DNA of 64,000 nt from Myxococcales bacterium (GTDB lineage: Bacteria > Myxococcota_A > Polyangia > Palsa-1104 > JAEUJZ01). Location: positions 48,089 to 112,088 of the forward strand of contig JAEUKA010000096.1 in assembly GCA_016794465.1 (NCBI GenBank), written 5' to 3'. The notes below the pieces were generated by a model. The model saw nothing but the letters and a program-made list of their open reading frames with translations, had not been told where the DNA came from and did no database searches. Shown piece by piece: positions 14,156 to 22,586 of the stretch. The first letter of the stretch is position 1. Each line of letters opens with the position of its first letter. Position numbers and translations under genes: made by a program.

Positions 14156-15046
14156 CTAGACGCGCAGGCCCCAGTGCAGCTTGTTGCGCAGGAGGTCAAA
14201 AAACGATCGCCGCAGGGGCCGAAAAATCGTCAGCGGATGGTCTGAACAGGTCACTTGCACGATGTCGCCGGGCCCAAGCATGTGGCTCCACTGACCATCA
14301 ACGGTAAGCAACACCTGGGCGGCATCTCGACCGGGGCGCACCTCGACGAGCGAGCGAAGATGGACCACCAGCGGCCGCGCGGTCAGTGTATGTGGACAGA
14401 TCGGCGACAGCACCAAGGCTTCCATGTTGGGCATCAGGATCGGCCCCCCTGCCGCCAGGTTATACGCCGTCGAGCCCGTCGGTGTGCAGATGAGAAGCCC
14501 ATCCGCGCGATAGGTTGCGACCGCATCACCGTCGACAAACGCATCCAGCTCGAACAGTCGCGCCATCTTCGGCTGACTGACCACGACATCGTTGACGGCC
14601 GTCCGCTCGATGAGGAGATCTTCCGGTCGCGGAGTCTGATCGGCACGCTCGGCAGGCAAACGGTAGACCCGGCAGCGCAGCCGATGCCGCTGTTCCGTCG
14701 GAAGCTTGCCATCGAGCGCAGCCAGCAGCGTCTCACACGCTTCCTGCGGAGTGCTGCAGGTCAAAAAGCCGAGCCGCCCAAGGTTCACGCCCAGCAGCGA
14801 TACCGCCCGATCTCCGAGCAGACCCGCACCATAGAGCATCGTCCCGTCGCCACCGAGCGCCACCAGCATCGCCAGCTCTTGCGGCAGCTCACTCTCACTG
14901 GTGCTGTGAATCCACGCAGGCAGCTCGACGTGATCGCGAAGCACCAGCTCGGTCTGGCCTCGCTCGCGAAGCGCCCGCACCAGCTGCTCGCACAGCGGTA
15001 CGGCGTCGGGCTGATCACGCTTGAGAATGAAGCCGATGGGGGGCAA
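14156..15046 (-). CDS. nadK: NAD kinase
   Basis: This 296-residue cytosolic enzyme phosphorylates NAD to NADP. The family's GGDGT motif lies at residues 65-69 (ALGGDGTMLYGA), followed by GVNLGRLGFLT, the NDVVV block and the PTGSTAYNLAAGGPI segment. The start is TTG, supported by GGAG 5 bases upstream and by the absence of a nearby in-frame ATG. It abuts the stop codon of the upstream gene, so the two are translationally coupled. Confidence 0.93.
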   Translation of the reverse strand: MPPIGFILKRDQPDAVPLCEQLVRALRERGQTELVLRDHVELPAWIHSTSESELPQELAMLVALGGDGTMLYGAGLLGDRAVSLLGVNLGRLGFLTCSTPQEACETLLAALDGKLPTEQRHRLRCRVYRLPAERADQTPRPEDLLIERTAVNDVVVSQPKMARLFELDAFVDGDAVATYRADGLLICTPTGSTAYNLAAGGPILMPNMEALVLSPICPHTLTARPLVVHLRSLVEVRPGRDAAQVLLTVDGQWSHMLGPGDIVQVTCSDHPLTIFRPLRRSFFDLLRNKLHWGLRV

Positions 15047-15718
15047 CTAGGCTCCTGGGATGGGTTGCTTGGGCCGGCCACCAGACGGAGGACGCGCACG
15101 CAACAAGTCACCACTGCCGCGATCGCGAAGGAACTCCAGAAAAGCGATCGCCGACGGTAGCTCTGCGGCAGGAAGCTGCTCAATCAGATCACGGGCACTG
15201 CGCCGATAGCCGTCTCCAGGCGCATCTCCGTTGGTCACCGGGCGGGGCAGCTGCACGTCACTCTCGATCGGCGCCTGAACCTCGCCCCACGGTGGTGGCT
15301 CGACGGTGGTCAGCCCATCGCGCTTGAACCACTCCTGGATGTGCCAGTGGAGCAGCTCGCCGCGATAGGCAAACCAGCGCTCCCTCTCGACGGGATAGTT
15401 TAGCAAGGCATCTTTGAAGCGCCGAAACGCCCCTTTGCCGTCGATGCTGATGATCAGTCGCTCCCGCAGGACCGGCTCGGTTACCCCCGCCACAAAGCGC
15501 TCCATCCACTTGTACTGCTCTCGCGACGACGCCGGCTCGACCCGCAGATAGGCATCGCCCCCGCCCATCACTTTCGAGCGCAGCTCCTCGACGCTCGGTG
15601 CCGACTCGACCAGCGTGATCACTTCACCCGAGCGGGTATCGAGAAAGCTCTCGGTGTCAGGGGCATTGCGCTCAACCGCTGTCTCCAACTCCGCCCAACG
15701 CACCGCTATGACTCGCAT
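15047..15718 (-). CDS. UPF0158-like protein of unknown function
   Basis: This 223-residue protein starts MRVIAVRWAELETAVE (ATG 15718; a longer in-frame extension upstream is not supported). The central part, with SFLDTRSGEVITLVES, then RLIISIDGKGAFRRFKDAL and ERWFAYRGELLHWHIQEW, matches the pattern of UPF0158 proteins, whose function is unknown. The C-terminal 60 residues are Pro/Gly-rich and seem disordered. It directly precedes nadK without a gap and is divergent from murB. Confidence 0.7.
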   Translation of the reverse strand: MRVIAVRWAELETAVERNAPDTESFLDTRSGEVITLVESAPSVEELRSKVMGGGDAYLRVEPASSREQYKWMERFVAGVTEPVLRERLIISIDGKGAFRRFKDALLNYPVERERWFAYRGELLHWHIQEWFKRDGLTTVEPPPWGEVQAPIESDVQLPRPVTNGDAPGDGYRRSARDLIEQLPAAELPSAIAFLEFLRDRGSGDLLRARPPSGGRPKQPIPGA

Positions 15719-15904
15719 AACCAACAAACCCCGTTTTGTAAGAGATAGCACATATTTCGGCCACATTTGAGCCAAGGCAAAGTCGCATTTCGCCGACGAA
15801 GACCAAGCCGAACCAAGGCCCGAATAGATCTTAAAGGCTATGTGAACTGCGCGCAGATTTGCAAGGGCTACGGGCACTTCTCCGCGAGTCTCGGACCGGA
15901 AAAA

Positions 15905-15933
15905 TTGGCAGACGAGAGCGCTCGGGCTAGAAC
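15905..15933 (+). promoter_or_regulatory. Candidate promoter for murB-ddl
   Basis: TTGGCA (15905-15910) and TAGAAC (15928-15933) are separated by exactly 17 bases. The expected transcription start would be only a few bases before the murB ATG at 15943, implying an almost leaderless mRNA. The murB start has no good ribosome-binding site, which fits. Both hexamers are imperfect. Confidence 0.4.
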
Positions 15934-15942
15934 GCGAGCACC

Positions 15943-16881
15943 ATGCCGCTTTCGTCGGTCCATAGAGAGGCGCTCCTCGGTCTGCTGGCAGGCGCAGGGG
16001 AAGCCCGCTTTGATGAGCCGCTCTCCCGTCACACCACGCTGCGGGTCGGTGGGCCCGTCGATGCGTGGATTGCCCCGGCCAGCATCGCGACGGTCATGAG
16101 CGTGCGTCGCTATTGCGCGTCAGTCGGTCTACCGTGTCGAGCGCTCGGCTCGGGCTCCAACCTGCTCGTCCTCGACGGTGGGGTTCGCGGCGTCTTGCTG
16201 GCGACGGAAAAGCTGCGTGGTCTTTCGTTCGGCACCGCGACCCCGGATGACCCGCGCATACCTGTGACGGTCGAAGCTGGTGTCTCGACGGGCAAGCTGC
16301 TCAGTGAAGCGGTTCGTCGCTGCCTCGGTGGTATCGAGTTTTTGGGCGGCGTCCCGGGCTCGATCGGCGGGGGCTTGATCATGAACGCCGGCACGTATCT
16401 CGGTGAGTTCAAGGACGTGACCGTCGAGGTAATGAGTGTCAGCGAGAGCGGTGAGCTGATCCATCGTCCACACGCGGCCTGTGGCTTTGTCTATCGCGGA
16501 TCGGCCCTGCCTCCGACGGAAGTGGTGGTTTCGGCGCGGCTGCTCCTGCCACCGCGCGATCGAGCCGCAATCGAGGCCGACGTGGCGGCGCTGCGCAAGC
16601 GTCGTCGCGAACGGGAACCACATGGCGTCGGCTGCGCGGGCAGTTTTTTCAAGAATCCGACGGGAGACTACGCCGGTCGCTTGATCGAGGCGTGCGGGCT
16701 CAAAGGCACTCGCAGCGGCGACGCAGAGATTGCCGCCGCCCACGCCAACTGGCTGGTCAACGTCGGCTCGGCCAAGGCCAGCGACTTTGTTGTACTGATT
16801 GAGTTGGCCAGGCAGAGCGTGCGAGAGCGCTTCGGTGTCTCTCTCGAGCTGGAAGTAAAGATCATCGGAGAGCCGGAATGA
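15943..16881 (+). CDS. murB: UDP-N-acetylenolpyruvoylglucosamine reductase
   Basis: MurB (312 residues) is the FAD enzyme that makes UDP-MurNAc in the cytoplasm. The FAD-binding segment RHTTLRVGGPVDAW, ALGSGSNLLVLDGGVRG, the GGIEFLGGVPGSIGGGLIMNAG block and the C-terminal GSFFKNPTGDYAGRLIEACGLKG are all typical. Its length fits the shorter type-II MurB proteins. Its stop overlaps the ddl start by 4 bases (ATGA), so the two peptidoglycan genes are coupled, here away from any other cell-division cluster genes. Confidence 0.95.
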   Translation: MPLSSVHREALLGLLAGAGEARFDEPLSRHTTLRVGGPVDAWIAPASIATVMSVRRYCASVGLPCRALGSGSNLLVLDGGVRGVLLATEKLRGLSFGTATPDDPRIPVTVEAGVSTGKLLSEAVRRCLGGIEFLGGVPGSIGGGLIMNAGTYLGEFKDVTVEVMSVSESGELIHRPHAACGFVYRGSALPPTEVVVSARLLLPPRDRAAIEADVAALRKRRREREPHGVGCAGSFFKNPTGDYAGRLIEACGLKGTRSGDAEIAAAHANWLVNVGSAKASDFVVLIELARQSVRERFGVSLELEVKIIGEPE

Positions 16882-17783
16882 AAAAACGGGTTGGCGTCAT
16901 CATGGGCGGGCCATCTGCCGAGCGTGAAGTGGCTCTGGCATCGGGTCGACGGGTGGCCGAGGCGCTGGCCGAGCGCGGTCACTCGGTTGCATCGCTGGAC
17001 TGGACGGGGGCGGATCAAAACCTGTGGGCGGATCTGCGGCGCGAGCGAGTTGAGGTCGCGTTCGTGGCGCTCCACGGCACGCTCGGGGAAGACGGCTGCA
17101 TTCAAGGGCTGCTCGAGTGTGCGGGCATTCCATACACCGGCTCGGGCGTGCTGGCGTCGGCGCTGGCGATGGACAAGGTGGCTTCGCGTCGGGTCTTCAT
17201 GGAAGAGAGCATCGAGACGCCGCGCTGGACGGTGTACCAAGGTCCCGCCGACGTGGCGCGCGTTGGACTGCCGCTGGTGGTCAAGCCATCGCGAGAAGGC
17301 TCGTCGGTGGGTATCACGTTTGTGAGAGACGAGTCGCAGCTTGATCCGGCGCTGCAGCTGGCGCAGCGACTGCACGGCGTGGTGCTGCTCGAAGAGCTGG
17401 TGGTCGGGCGCGAGATCGAGGTCGCTGTTCTCGACGGTGTGGTGCTGGGTGATGTCGAGATTCGGCCAGCCGGTGAGTTCTACGACTATGCGGCGAAGTA
17501 CCAGCGCACCGATACGCAATATTCGGTCCCGGCGCCTTTGTCAGCAGCGGAACGGCAGCTCTGTCATGACCTGGCGCGACGGGCGCATCTGGCGCTCGGC
17601 TGTGCGGGAGTGACGCGCACCGACTTGCTATTGTCGTCGAGCGGGCGCGCTGTCTGCCTGGAAATCGATACGCTGCCGGGACTTACCGATCGCAGCCTGG
17701 TGCCCAAGATCGCCGCGCAGGCCGGCCTCGACTTTCCTTCGCTGTGTGAGCGCATCCTCGCGACTGCCGCGCTCAAGGCCTAG
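16878..17783 (+). CDS. ddl: D-alanine--D-alanine ligase
   Basis: Ddl (301 residues) is an ATP-grasp enzyme that makes the D-Ala-D-Ala end of the peptidoglycan precursor. It begins MKKRVGVIMGGPSAEREVAL, has FVALHGTLGEDGCIQGLLE, the flexible loop KPSREGSSVGI, and the C-terminal CLEIDTLPGLTDRSLVPK with the magnesium-binding Glu/Asp region. The usual NTLPG asparagine appears here as DTLPG, a small deviation. It overlaps murB by 4 bases. Confidence 0.94.
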   Translation: MKKRVGVIMGGPSAEREVALASGRRVAEALAERGHSVASLDWTGADQNLWADLRRERVEVAFVALHGTLGEDGCIQGLLECAGIPYTGSGVLASALAMDKVASRRVFMEESIETPRWTVYQGPADVARVGLPLVVKPSREGSSVGITFVRDESQLDPALQLAQRLHGVVLLEELVVGREIEVAVLDGVVLGDVEIRPAGEFYDYAAKYQRTDTQYSVPAPLSAAERQLCHDLARRAHLALGCAGVTRTDLLLSSSGRAVCLEIDTLPGLTDRSLVPKIAAQAGLDFPSLCERILATAALKA

Positions 17784-17876
17784 CTGGGGGGACAGCGCCG
17801 GGGGCACAGCTCGTCTAAACTCTCTCGCAAGTTGGCAACGGATCGGGATACCCTCTAACGCGACGGTGAGACGAGC

Positions 17877-19001
17877 ATGATTCGCATCCTGGAGCTTTCG
17901 ACCGATGGCGGACAGCCGGTGATTCGCGAGCTCTCGGAAGCGGCGGCGCGGACGGCGGTGCTGACGCCGACACCGGGCACGCTGCGCTGGGTCGATCTGT
18001 CGAAGCAGACTCCCGAGGAGCTGGACCTGATCGCGCAGGGCTTTCGCTTCCACCCGCTGGCGCTCGAGGACTGTCTGCACTTCGATCAGCGGCCCAAGCT
18101 CGAGGAGTACGCGGGAGCGAGTCCGTACCTGTTCGTCGTGACCCACAACTTCACCGTCCTGCCGACCACCAAGAGCCTGTTGTCCGAGGAGAACTCGCTG
18201 CATGTGCCGCGACTTTTGTGGGCCGAGAGCCGCTCGCAGATGGTCGCGCTGACGATGCTGGAGACGCACGCTTTCCTCGGTCAGAGCTTTCTCGTCACGG
18301 TTCACGATCAGCACAGCCCGGCGCTCGAGCACACCTGGCATCGCGTCAAGCACGACCCACAGCTCCTCGGGCGCGGCGTTGACTTTGTGTACTACCTGCT
18401 CGCCGACGGACTGTGTGACGCAAACTTCCCCGTGCTCGAGCAGCTGGGCGACATCCTCGACGACATGGAAGAGTCGCTGTTTGACAACCCGAGCCGCGCC
18501 GATCTGCACCGCATTTATTCGATGCGCAAGACGCTGGTGTCGATGCGGCGGGTGCTGTCGCCACAGCGCGATGTGATGGGCAACCTGGCTCGGCACGGCG
18601 GCAGTCCGTGTGTCAGCGAGCGCACCGCGCCGTATTTTCGCGACATCTACGACCACCTCACTCGCATTTACGAGAGCATCGAAGCTGGCCGCGATCTGCT
18701 CGGCAACTGCGTCGATGCCTACATGTCGGCAGTCGGTCAGCGCACCAACGAAATCATGAAGCAGCTTACGATTTTGTCGGCTTTGCTTCTTCCGGTTACG
18801 TTTCTGTCCGGACTGTTTGGCATGAACTTCGAGATGATGCCGTTCAAGTCGTCGGTCGCGTTTGCGATGGCGCTGCTGCTGATGTTTGGCGTCGTGCCGG
18901 GGGTGATGTTCCTGTGGTTTCGGCGCCGAGGCTGGCTGGTGAGCGACAATCCCGACGAAGCTTCACCGCGCGACAGCGGTCGGCACTACATCAAGAAGTG
19001 A
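17877..19001 (+). CDS. corA: CorA-family magnesium/divalent cation transporter
   Basis: This 374-residue inner-membrane channel protein has a large cytoplasmic N-terminal domain followed by two membrane helices (about residues 297-313 and 327-347). The signature GMN sits at residues 315-317 (LFGMNFE), right after the first helix. The arrangement and length are normal for CorA. Its 3' end overlaps the convergent lipB gene by 39 bases. Substrate could be magnesium, cobalt or nickel. Confidence 0.9.
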   Translation: MIRILELSTDGGQPVIRELSEAAARTAVLTPTPGTLRWVDLSKQTPEELDLIAQGFRFHPLALEDCLHFDQRPKLEEYAGASPYLFVVTHNFTVLPTTKSLLSEENSLHVPRLLWAESRSQMVALTMLETHAFLGQSFLVTVHDQHSPALEHTWHRVKHDPQLLGRGVDFVYYLLADGLCDANFPVLEQLGDILDDMEESLFDNPSRADLHRIYSMRKTLVSMRRVLSPQRDVMGNLARHGGSPCVSERTAPYFRDIYDHLTRIYESIEAGRDLLGNCVDAYMSAVGQRTNEIMKQLTILSALLLPVTFLSGLFGMNFEMMPFKSSVAFAMALLLMFGVVPGVMFLWFRRRGWLVSDNPDEASPRDSGRHYIKK

Positions 19002-19658
19002 CTCGACGCTGCAGCTGTGCAGGGGCAGCGGCGCCAGCTCACGCTGGGACAGCAGCACCGCCGCAAACAGCATCGCCACGTCGTGCGTCGTCAGGGCTCG
19101 TGACGCCCCTTCTTCAACCAGGCTCGTCACCTGGGCACCACGCGCGCCACACGGCACAAACAGTCGCTGGCGAAACACCTCGGTCGACGCCGCCGTCACA
19201 TTGAGCGACAGCCCGTGGATCGCCACCTGATGCTCGACGTGAACTCCGACTGCACCGAGCTTGCGATCGCCGACCCACACTCCGACTGGATCAGGACGAT
19301 ACTCTGCCGGGACCCCAAGTCGCGCCGCCGTCGCCACCGCCGATTCCGTCAGCCAGTCGACATGTCCGACGACTCCACCGCGCAGCCGCACCACCGGATA
19401 CACCACCAGCTGGCCCGGTCCGTGATAGGTCGCTTGACCGCCTCGCTGGACCCGTACCGTCTCGATTCCCGCTGCTTGCAGCACGTCTTTGGGAACCAGC
19501 AGATCGGCGGCAGTGGCGCGATGTCCGAGCGTAATCACCGACGGATGTTCGACAAAGAGGATCGTCTCCTCCCCACCGGCCAGCACCTGGGCGCGCAGTC
19601 GCTGCTGTAGGAGCAGCACCGGCTGATAGTGCGCCCGGCCCAGCCACAGAACGCGCAT
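18963..19658 (-). CDS. lipB: Octanoyltransferase LipB
   Basis: LipB (231 residues) moves octanoyl groups from acyl carrier protein to the lipoyl domains of enzymes such as the pyruvate dehydrogenase E2. The motifs RGGQATYHGPGQLVVYPVV, DRKLGAVGVHVE (catalytic Lys) and FVPCGARG (catalytic Cys) are present. Its ATG shares one base with the pdhA stop (TAATG), so translation is coupled to pdhA, which makes functional sense. The C-terminus overlaps corA convergently by 39 bases. Confidence 0.93.
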   Translation of the reverse strand: MRVLWLGRAHYQPVLLLQQRLRAQVLAGGEETILFVEHPSVITLGHRATAADLLVPKDVLQAAGIETVRVQRGGQATYHGPGQLVVYPVVRLRGGVVGHVDWLTESAVATAARLGVPAEYRPDPVGVWVGDRKLGAVGVHVEHQVAIHGLSLNVTAASTEVFRQRLFVPCGARGAQVTSLVEEGASRALTTHDVAMLFAAVLLSQRELAPLPLHSCSVESLLDVVPTAVAR

Positions 19659-20716
19659 TACATCCGCCGAGGGTCCGTCCCTGGCTGAGCGTAGACCGTG
19701 CTCCAGATGGTCGACTCTTGCGCCGGTGGCGATTGATCGGCGAAGCGCACTGACTCGGCCACCGCCTCCTTGACCTGCTCCTCGATCGCGGTGAGCTCCG
19801 CCTCGGGCAGGACTTTGAGCAGACGCGCCCGAGCCAGCTCGATCGAGTCACGCTTTTTCCAGCGCTCGATCTCGTCTTTGGTGCGGTAGTTGCCCGGATC
19901 GGACATCGAGTGACCGCGATAACGATAGGTTTCAATCTCGAGCAGCGACGGCGTAAACTCGGTCCGCGCCCGCTCGACGGCGATGCTGATGCGATCACGC
20001 ACCTCGAGCACATCGTCGGACACGAAGCGATCGCGCGCCATCGCAAAGCCGGACGCTCGCAGCGTGATGTCGGGATGCGCCAGCGTCCGTTCGAGCGGCG
20101 TGCCCATCGAGTACTGGTTGTTCTCGATGATGAACACAATCGGCAGCTTCCACAGGCCAGCCAGCGACATGCCCTCGAAGAACGCACCTTGATTGACCGC
20201 GCCGTCACCGAGGAAGCACAGCGTCACCTCGCTGAGGTTGCGATACTTGCTGCCGAACGCGACCCCCGCCGCCAGTGGCGCCTGCGCACCGACGATGCCG
20301 TAGCCGCCGAGGAAGCGATGCTCGGCACTGAACATGTGCATCGAGCCGCCAAGCCCGCGCACGCAGCCGGTGTCCTTGGCTTGCAGCTCCGCCAGCATCG
20401 CTTTCCCTGAATCGAGCGTGCTGCCCGCCTTGGCCATAAAGTGACCGTGATCGCGATACGAGCCGACCATGTAATCCGTCGGACGCAGCGCCAGGGCCGC
20501 ACCCACGCAGATCGACTCTTGACCGATCACCAAGTGCAGAAAGCCACCGATCTTGCCCTGACCGTAGGCCTTGGCAGCGGCTTCCTCGATGCGTCGGATG
20601 AACAGCATCTGCCGAAAGGCCTCGCGCAGCACCGGCACATCAGCTGGCACAAGCGGCTTGGAAAGGGCGGGATGAGCGGCTTCCTGCGCCTGCGCCGGGG
20701 TAGTGGTTGTCTCCAT
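19658..20716 (-). CDS. pdhA: Pyruvate dehydrogenase E1 component, alpha subunit
   Basis: This 352-residue protein is the alpha chain of the thiamine-diphosphate-dependent E1 that decarboxylates pyruvate. The TPP-binding stretch runs from GDGAVNQGAFFEGMSLAGL to IIENNQYSMGT. The regulatory/active loop RYRGHSMSDPGNYRTKDE and RGLGGSMHMFS are also visible. Branched-chain and acetoin dehydrogenase E1 alpha are related alternatives. No beta subunit, E2 or E3 gene is adjacent; only lipB follows, overlapping by one base. Confidence 0.88.
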   Translation of the reverse strand: METTTTPAQAQEAAHPALSKPLVPADVPVLREAFRQMLFIRRIEEAAAKAYGQGKIGGFLHLVIGQESICVGAALALRPTDYMVGSYRDHGHFMAKAGSTLDSGKAMLAELQAKDTGCVRGLGGSMHMFSAEHRFLGGYGIVGAQAPLAAGVAFGSKYRNLSEVTLCFLGDGAVNQGAFFEGMSLAGLWKLPIVFIIENNQYSMGTPLERTLAHPDITLRASGFAMARDRFVSDDVLEVRDRISIAVERARTEFTPSLLEIETYRYRGHSMSDPGNYRTKDEIERWKKRDSIELARARLLKVLPEAELTAIEEQVKEAVAESVRFADQSPPAQESTIWSTVYAQPGTDPRRM

Positions 20717-20758
20717 GTTCGAGCACTATATTCGATGCCAGCGCGGCGCTGGAAGTGA

Positions 20759-21397
20759 TTACCGCTTGCAGCAAAGTACGCCGTTCGAGCCGGCGTCGTT
20801 CTGCGTGCTGCCGGCGAGCGGCGAGAACGGTGAGTTGATCTTCAGCTGACTGTTGTTGAAGTCGTACATCGCACGCGTGAAGCCACTGCACGCCGAGATG
20901 TTCGATGTACTGCCGGTCGACTTGCCGCAGCCGCCCCACGCGGGGGTCTGGCCTCCGCCGGCGACTCCGCACGAGGAGTTGAAGTTCTGAAAGCGCACCG
21001 GCACATCGGCGAGGAAAAACCCGCTGACGCTGCCGCAGGCGCTCTGGTTGACCGAGTCTGCGTTCGTGCAGATGGCATATCCAGCGGCACACAGGCGCTC
21101 GGCGTTTTTGGTGCTGTCCTTGTCCGCTTGGTAGGTACCGGGACAGGCCCACGCTGGCTTGGTGACGCTGCTGCTGACATCCGAGCCTTTGCCGTCAGCA
21201 CAACCGCTGACGACTGTCATGCCACCGTCTGTGACCGGCGACGGGTTGTCTCCCGGCCCGAGCCTGCACAGGCCATCGATACAAGAATAGCCATCCGGGC
21301 AAAAGTGGCTTGCGTCACAGATAAGCGTTGCAGTGGTCAGATCAGGATTGAAACAACCAAATAGTAGAGCGATCGGAAAGAGCATAATTTTTCGCAT
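20759..21397 (-). CDS. Cys-rich secreted lipoprotein of unknown function
   Basis: This 212-residue protein starts MRKIMLFPIALLFGCFNPD. The lipobox LLFGC places Cys15 as the lipidated residue, so it should be anchored in the outer or inner membrane. The motif CPDGYSCIDGLC near residues 32-43 is a short Cys-rich repeat common in myxobacterial lipoproteins, and two more Cys-containing blocks follow. It has no recognisable enzyme motif. It lies 29 bases after the TPR gene and probably shares its transcript. Confidence 0.75.
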   Translation of the reverse strand: MRKIMLFPIALLFGCFNPDLTTATLICDASHFCPDGYSCIDGLCRLGPGDNPSPVTDGGMTVVSGCADGKGSDVSSSVTKPAWACPGTYQADKDSTKNAERLCAAGYAICTNADSVNQSACGSVSGFFLADVPVRFQNFNSSCGVAGGGQTPAWGGCGKSTGSTSNISACSGFTRAMYDFNNSQLKINSPFSPLAGSTQNDAGSNGVLCCKR

Positions 21398-21426
21398 AGT
21401 CCGTACTCCAGCAGAGGTTCGTAAGG

Positions 21427-22293
21427 CTAGAATCTCCCAACCACAGCCAGCCCACTTCCCGTCGGAACAATCCGAGCCGTCGGCCCCGCAGCTGGCGCCG
21501 TCACTGGGCTCGATTGTTTGCCGCGTAGATAAATCCAATATCCAGTCCAAGCGGCGCCACCCGCAAGTGCAATACCGCCAAGTACATCAAATGCTATTGC
21601 GGTATTGTTCAGTGTCTTCCCTTTGTCGTATAGCGCAGCCACATCCCCGGTCCAGTAGCGACTGCTCGCCGTGCCTACTTCTTGTTGAACCGAGAGCGCC
21701 GAGACACCCGTGCCAATTCCAATCGCCAGGAACGCCACGCCTGCGCCGAGCGTCACCAGCGCCGGAATCGGTGGCAGCTTGGGATAGCCTTTGAGCCAGC
21801 CCGGCCCACCATCGAGCGGCGGGACTGCCACGCCCGGCACTGCCGCTGCACTGCCATCGCTCTGTCTCAGCGTCGCAACCGTCTTTTTGATGTCTTCCGC
21901 GTCGGGCGGATTGGTCGCCAGATACTTTTCGTAATAACGCAGCGCGTCTTCACGCTGACCCTGTTTTTCGGCGGCCCGCGCAATGTTGAACAGCAGCGGC
22001 GTCAGCTTCGACAGGCCGTAAGCTGACTCGAACTCGGTCCGCGCCGCCGAGTAGTTTCCGTCCTGGAAAAAGCGCGCCCCACTATCGAAGTGCAGCTTGG
22101 CGGCAGCCATCTCTTCGGCACTCGGCTGCACCGGCGACGCAGCCGACCCAGCGGTCTGAGTCGCGGGCTCTGCACTCTGCGCTTGCACAGCCGGTGAAAC
22201 CAGGCACAGCACGGCGGGAAGGCCCAGCCTCAGGAACGCACTACCGATCGGTAGCGTAGATACACCCAATGCGCATAGGACACGTTTTGCCAC
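21427..22293 (-). CDS. Secreted or periplasmic TPR-repeat protein with membrane segments
   Basis: This 288-residue protein has an N-terminal signal peptide (about residues 1-39, ending VQAQ). One to two tetratricopeptide repeats follow in residues 60-135 (AAKLHFDSGARFFQDGNYSA, then LLFNIARAAEKQGQREDAL). Two hydrophobic helices come after that (about 177-197 and 228-250). This is a common myxobacterial architecture with a scaffolding role inferred from the TPR. It is followed by a lipoprotein gene. No catalytic motif is visible. Confidence 0.7.
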   Translation of the reverse strand: MAKRVLCALGVSTLPIGSAFLRLGLPAVLCLVSPAVQAQSAEPATQTAGSAASPVQPSAEEMAAAKLHFDSGARFFQDGNYSAARTEFESAYGLSKLTPLLFNIARAAEKQGQREDALRYYEKYLATNPPDAEDIKKTVATLRQSDGSAAAVPGVAVPPLDGGPGWLKGYPKLPPIPALVTLGAGVAFLAIGIGTGVSALSVQQEVGTASSRYWTGDVAALYDKGKTLNNTAIAFDVLGGIALAGGAAWTGYWIYLRGKQSSPVTAPAAGPTARIVPTGSGLAVVGRF

Positions 22294-22446
22294 GTTGCGA
22301 ATATATCACAGCATGCTGGCGCGGTGCTGCGGGTTCAGCAGCGGATCTCGACGGGTAGGGGGTTGGCACACCGACTGCTTGGGACTCTGCGCCAAGAAGC
22401 CTCGGCACTGGCTTCTCGTCTGAGCTGAGCTTTCCCCCGGTGCATC

Positions 22447-22466
22447 GCAGTGCGCTGCTGCACTGC
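22447..22466. promoter_or_regulatory. Inverted repeat in the divergent intergenic region
   Basis: A perfect 7-bp inverted repeat, GCAGTGC-gctgct-GCACTGC, lies in the 293-base region between the TPR gene (minus) and the monooxygenase gene (plus). It could be a regulator site or an RNA hairpin in the monooxygenase leader. The remainder of the region shows no gene that I can support. Confidence 0.3.
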
Positions 22467-22586
22467 CCTTCGTGCGACGGTGCACAACCGGCCGCCAAGG
22501 GTGCGATGCAGCACACCCACAACCGGACCAGGCACCACGAACAGGGGAGGCCAGCGCAGAACCGACAAACGCCAAAGGATGCGGTG

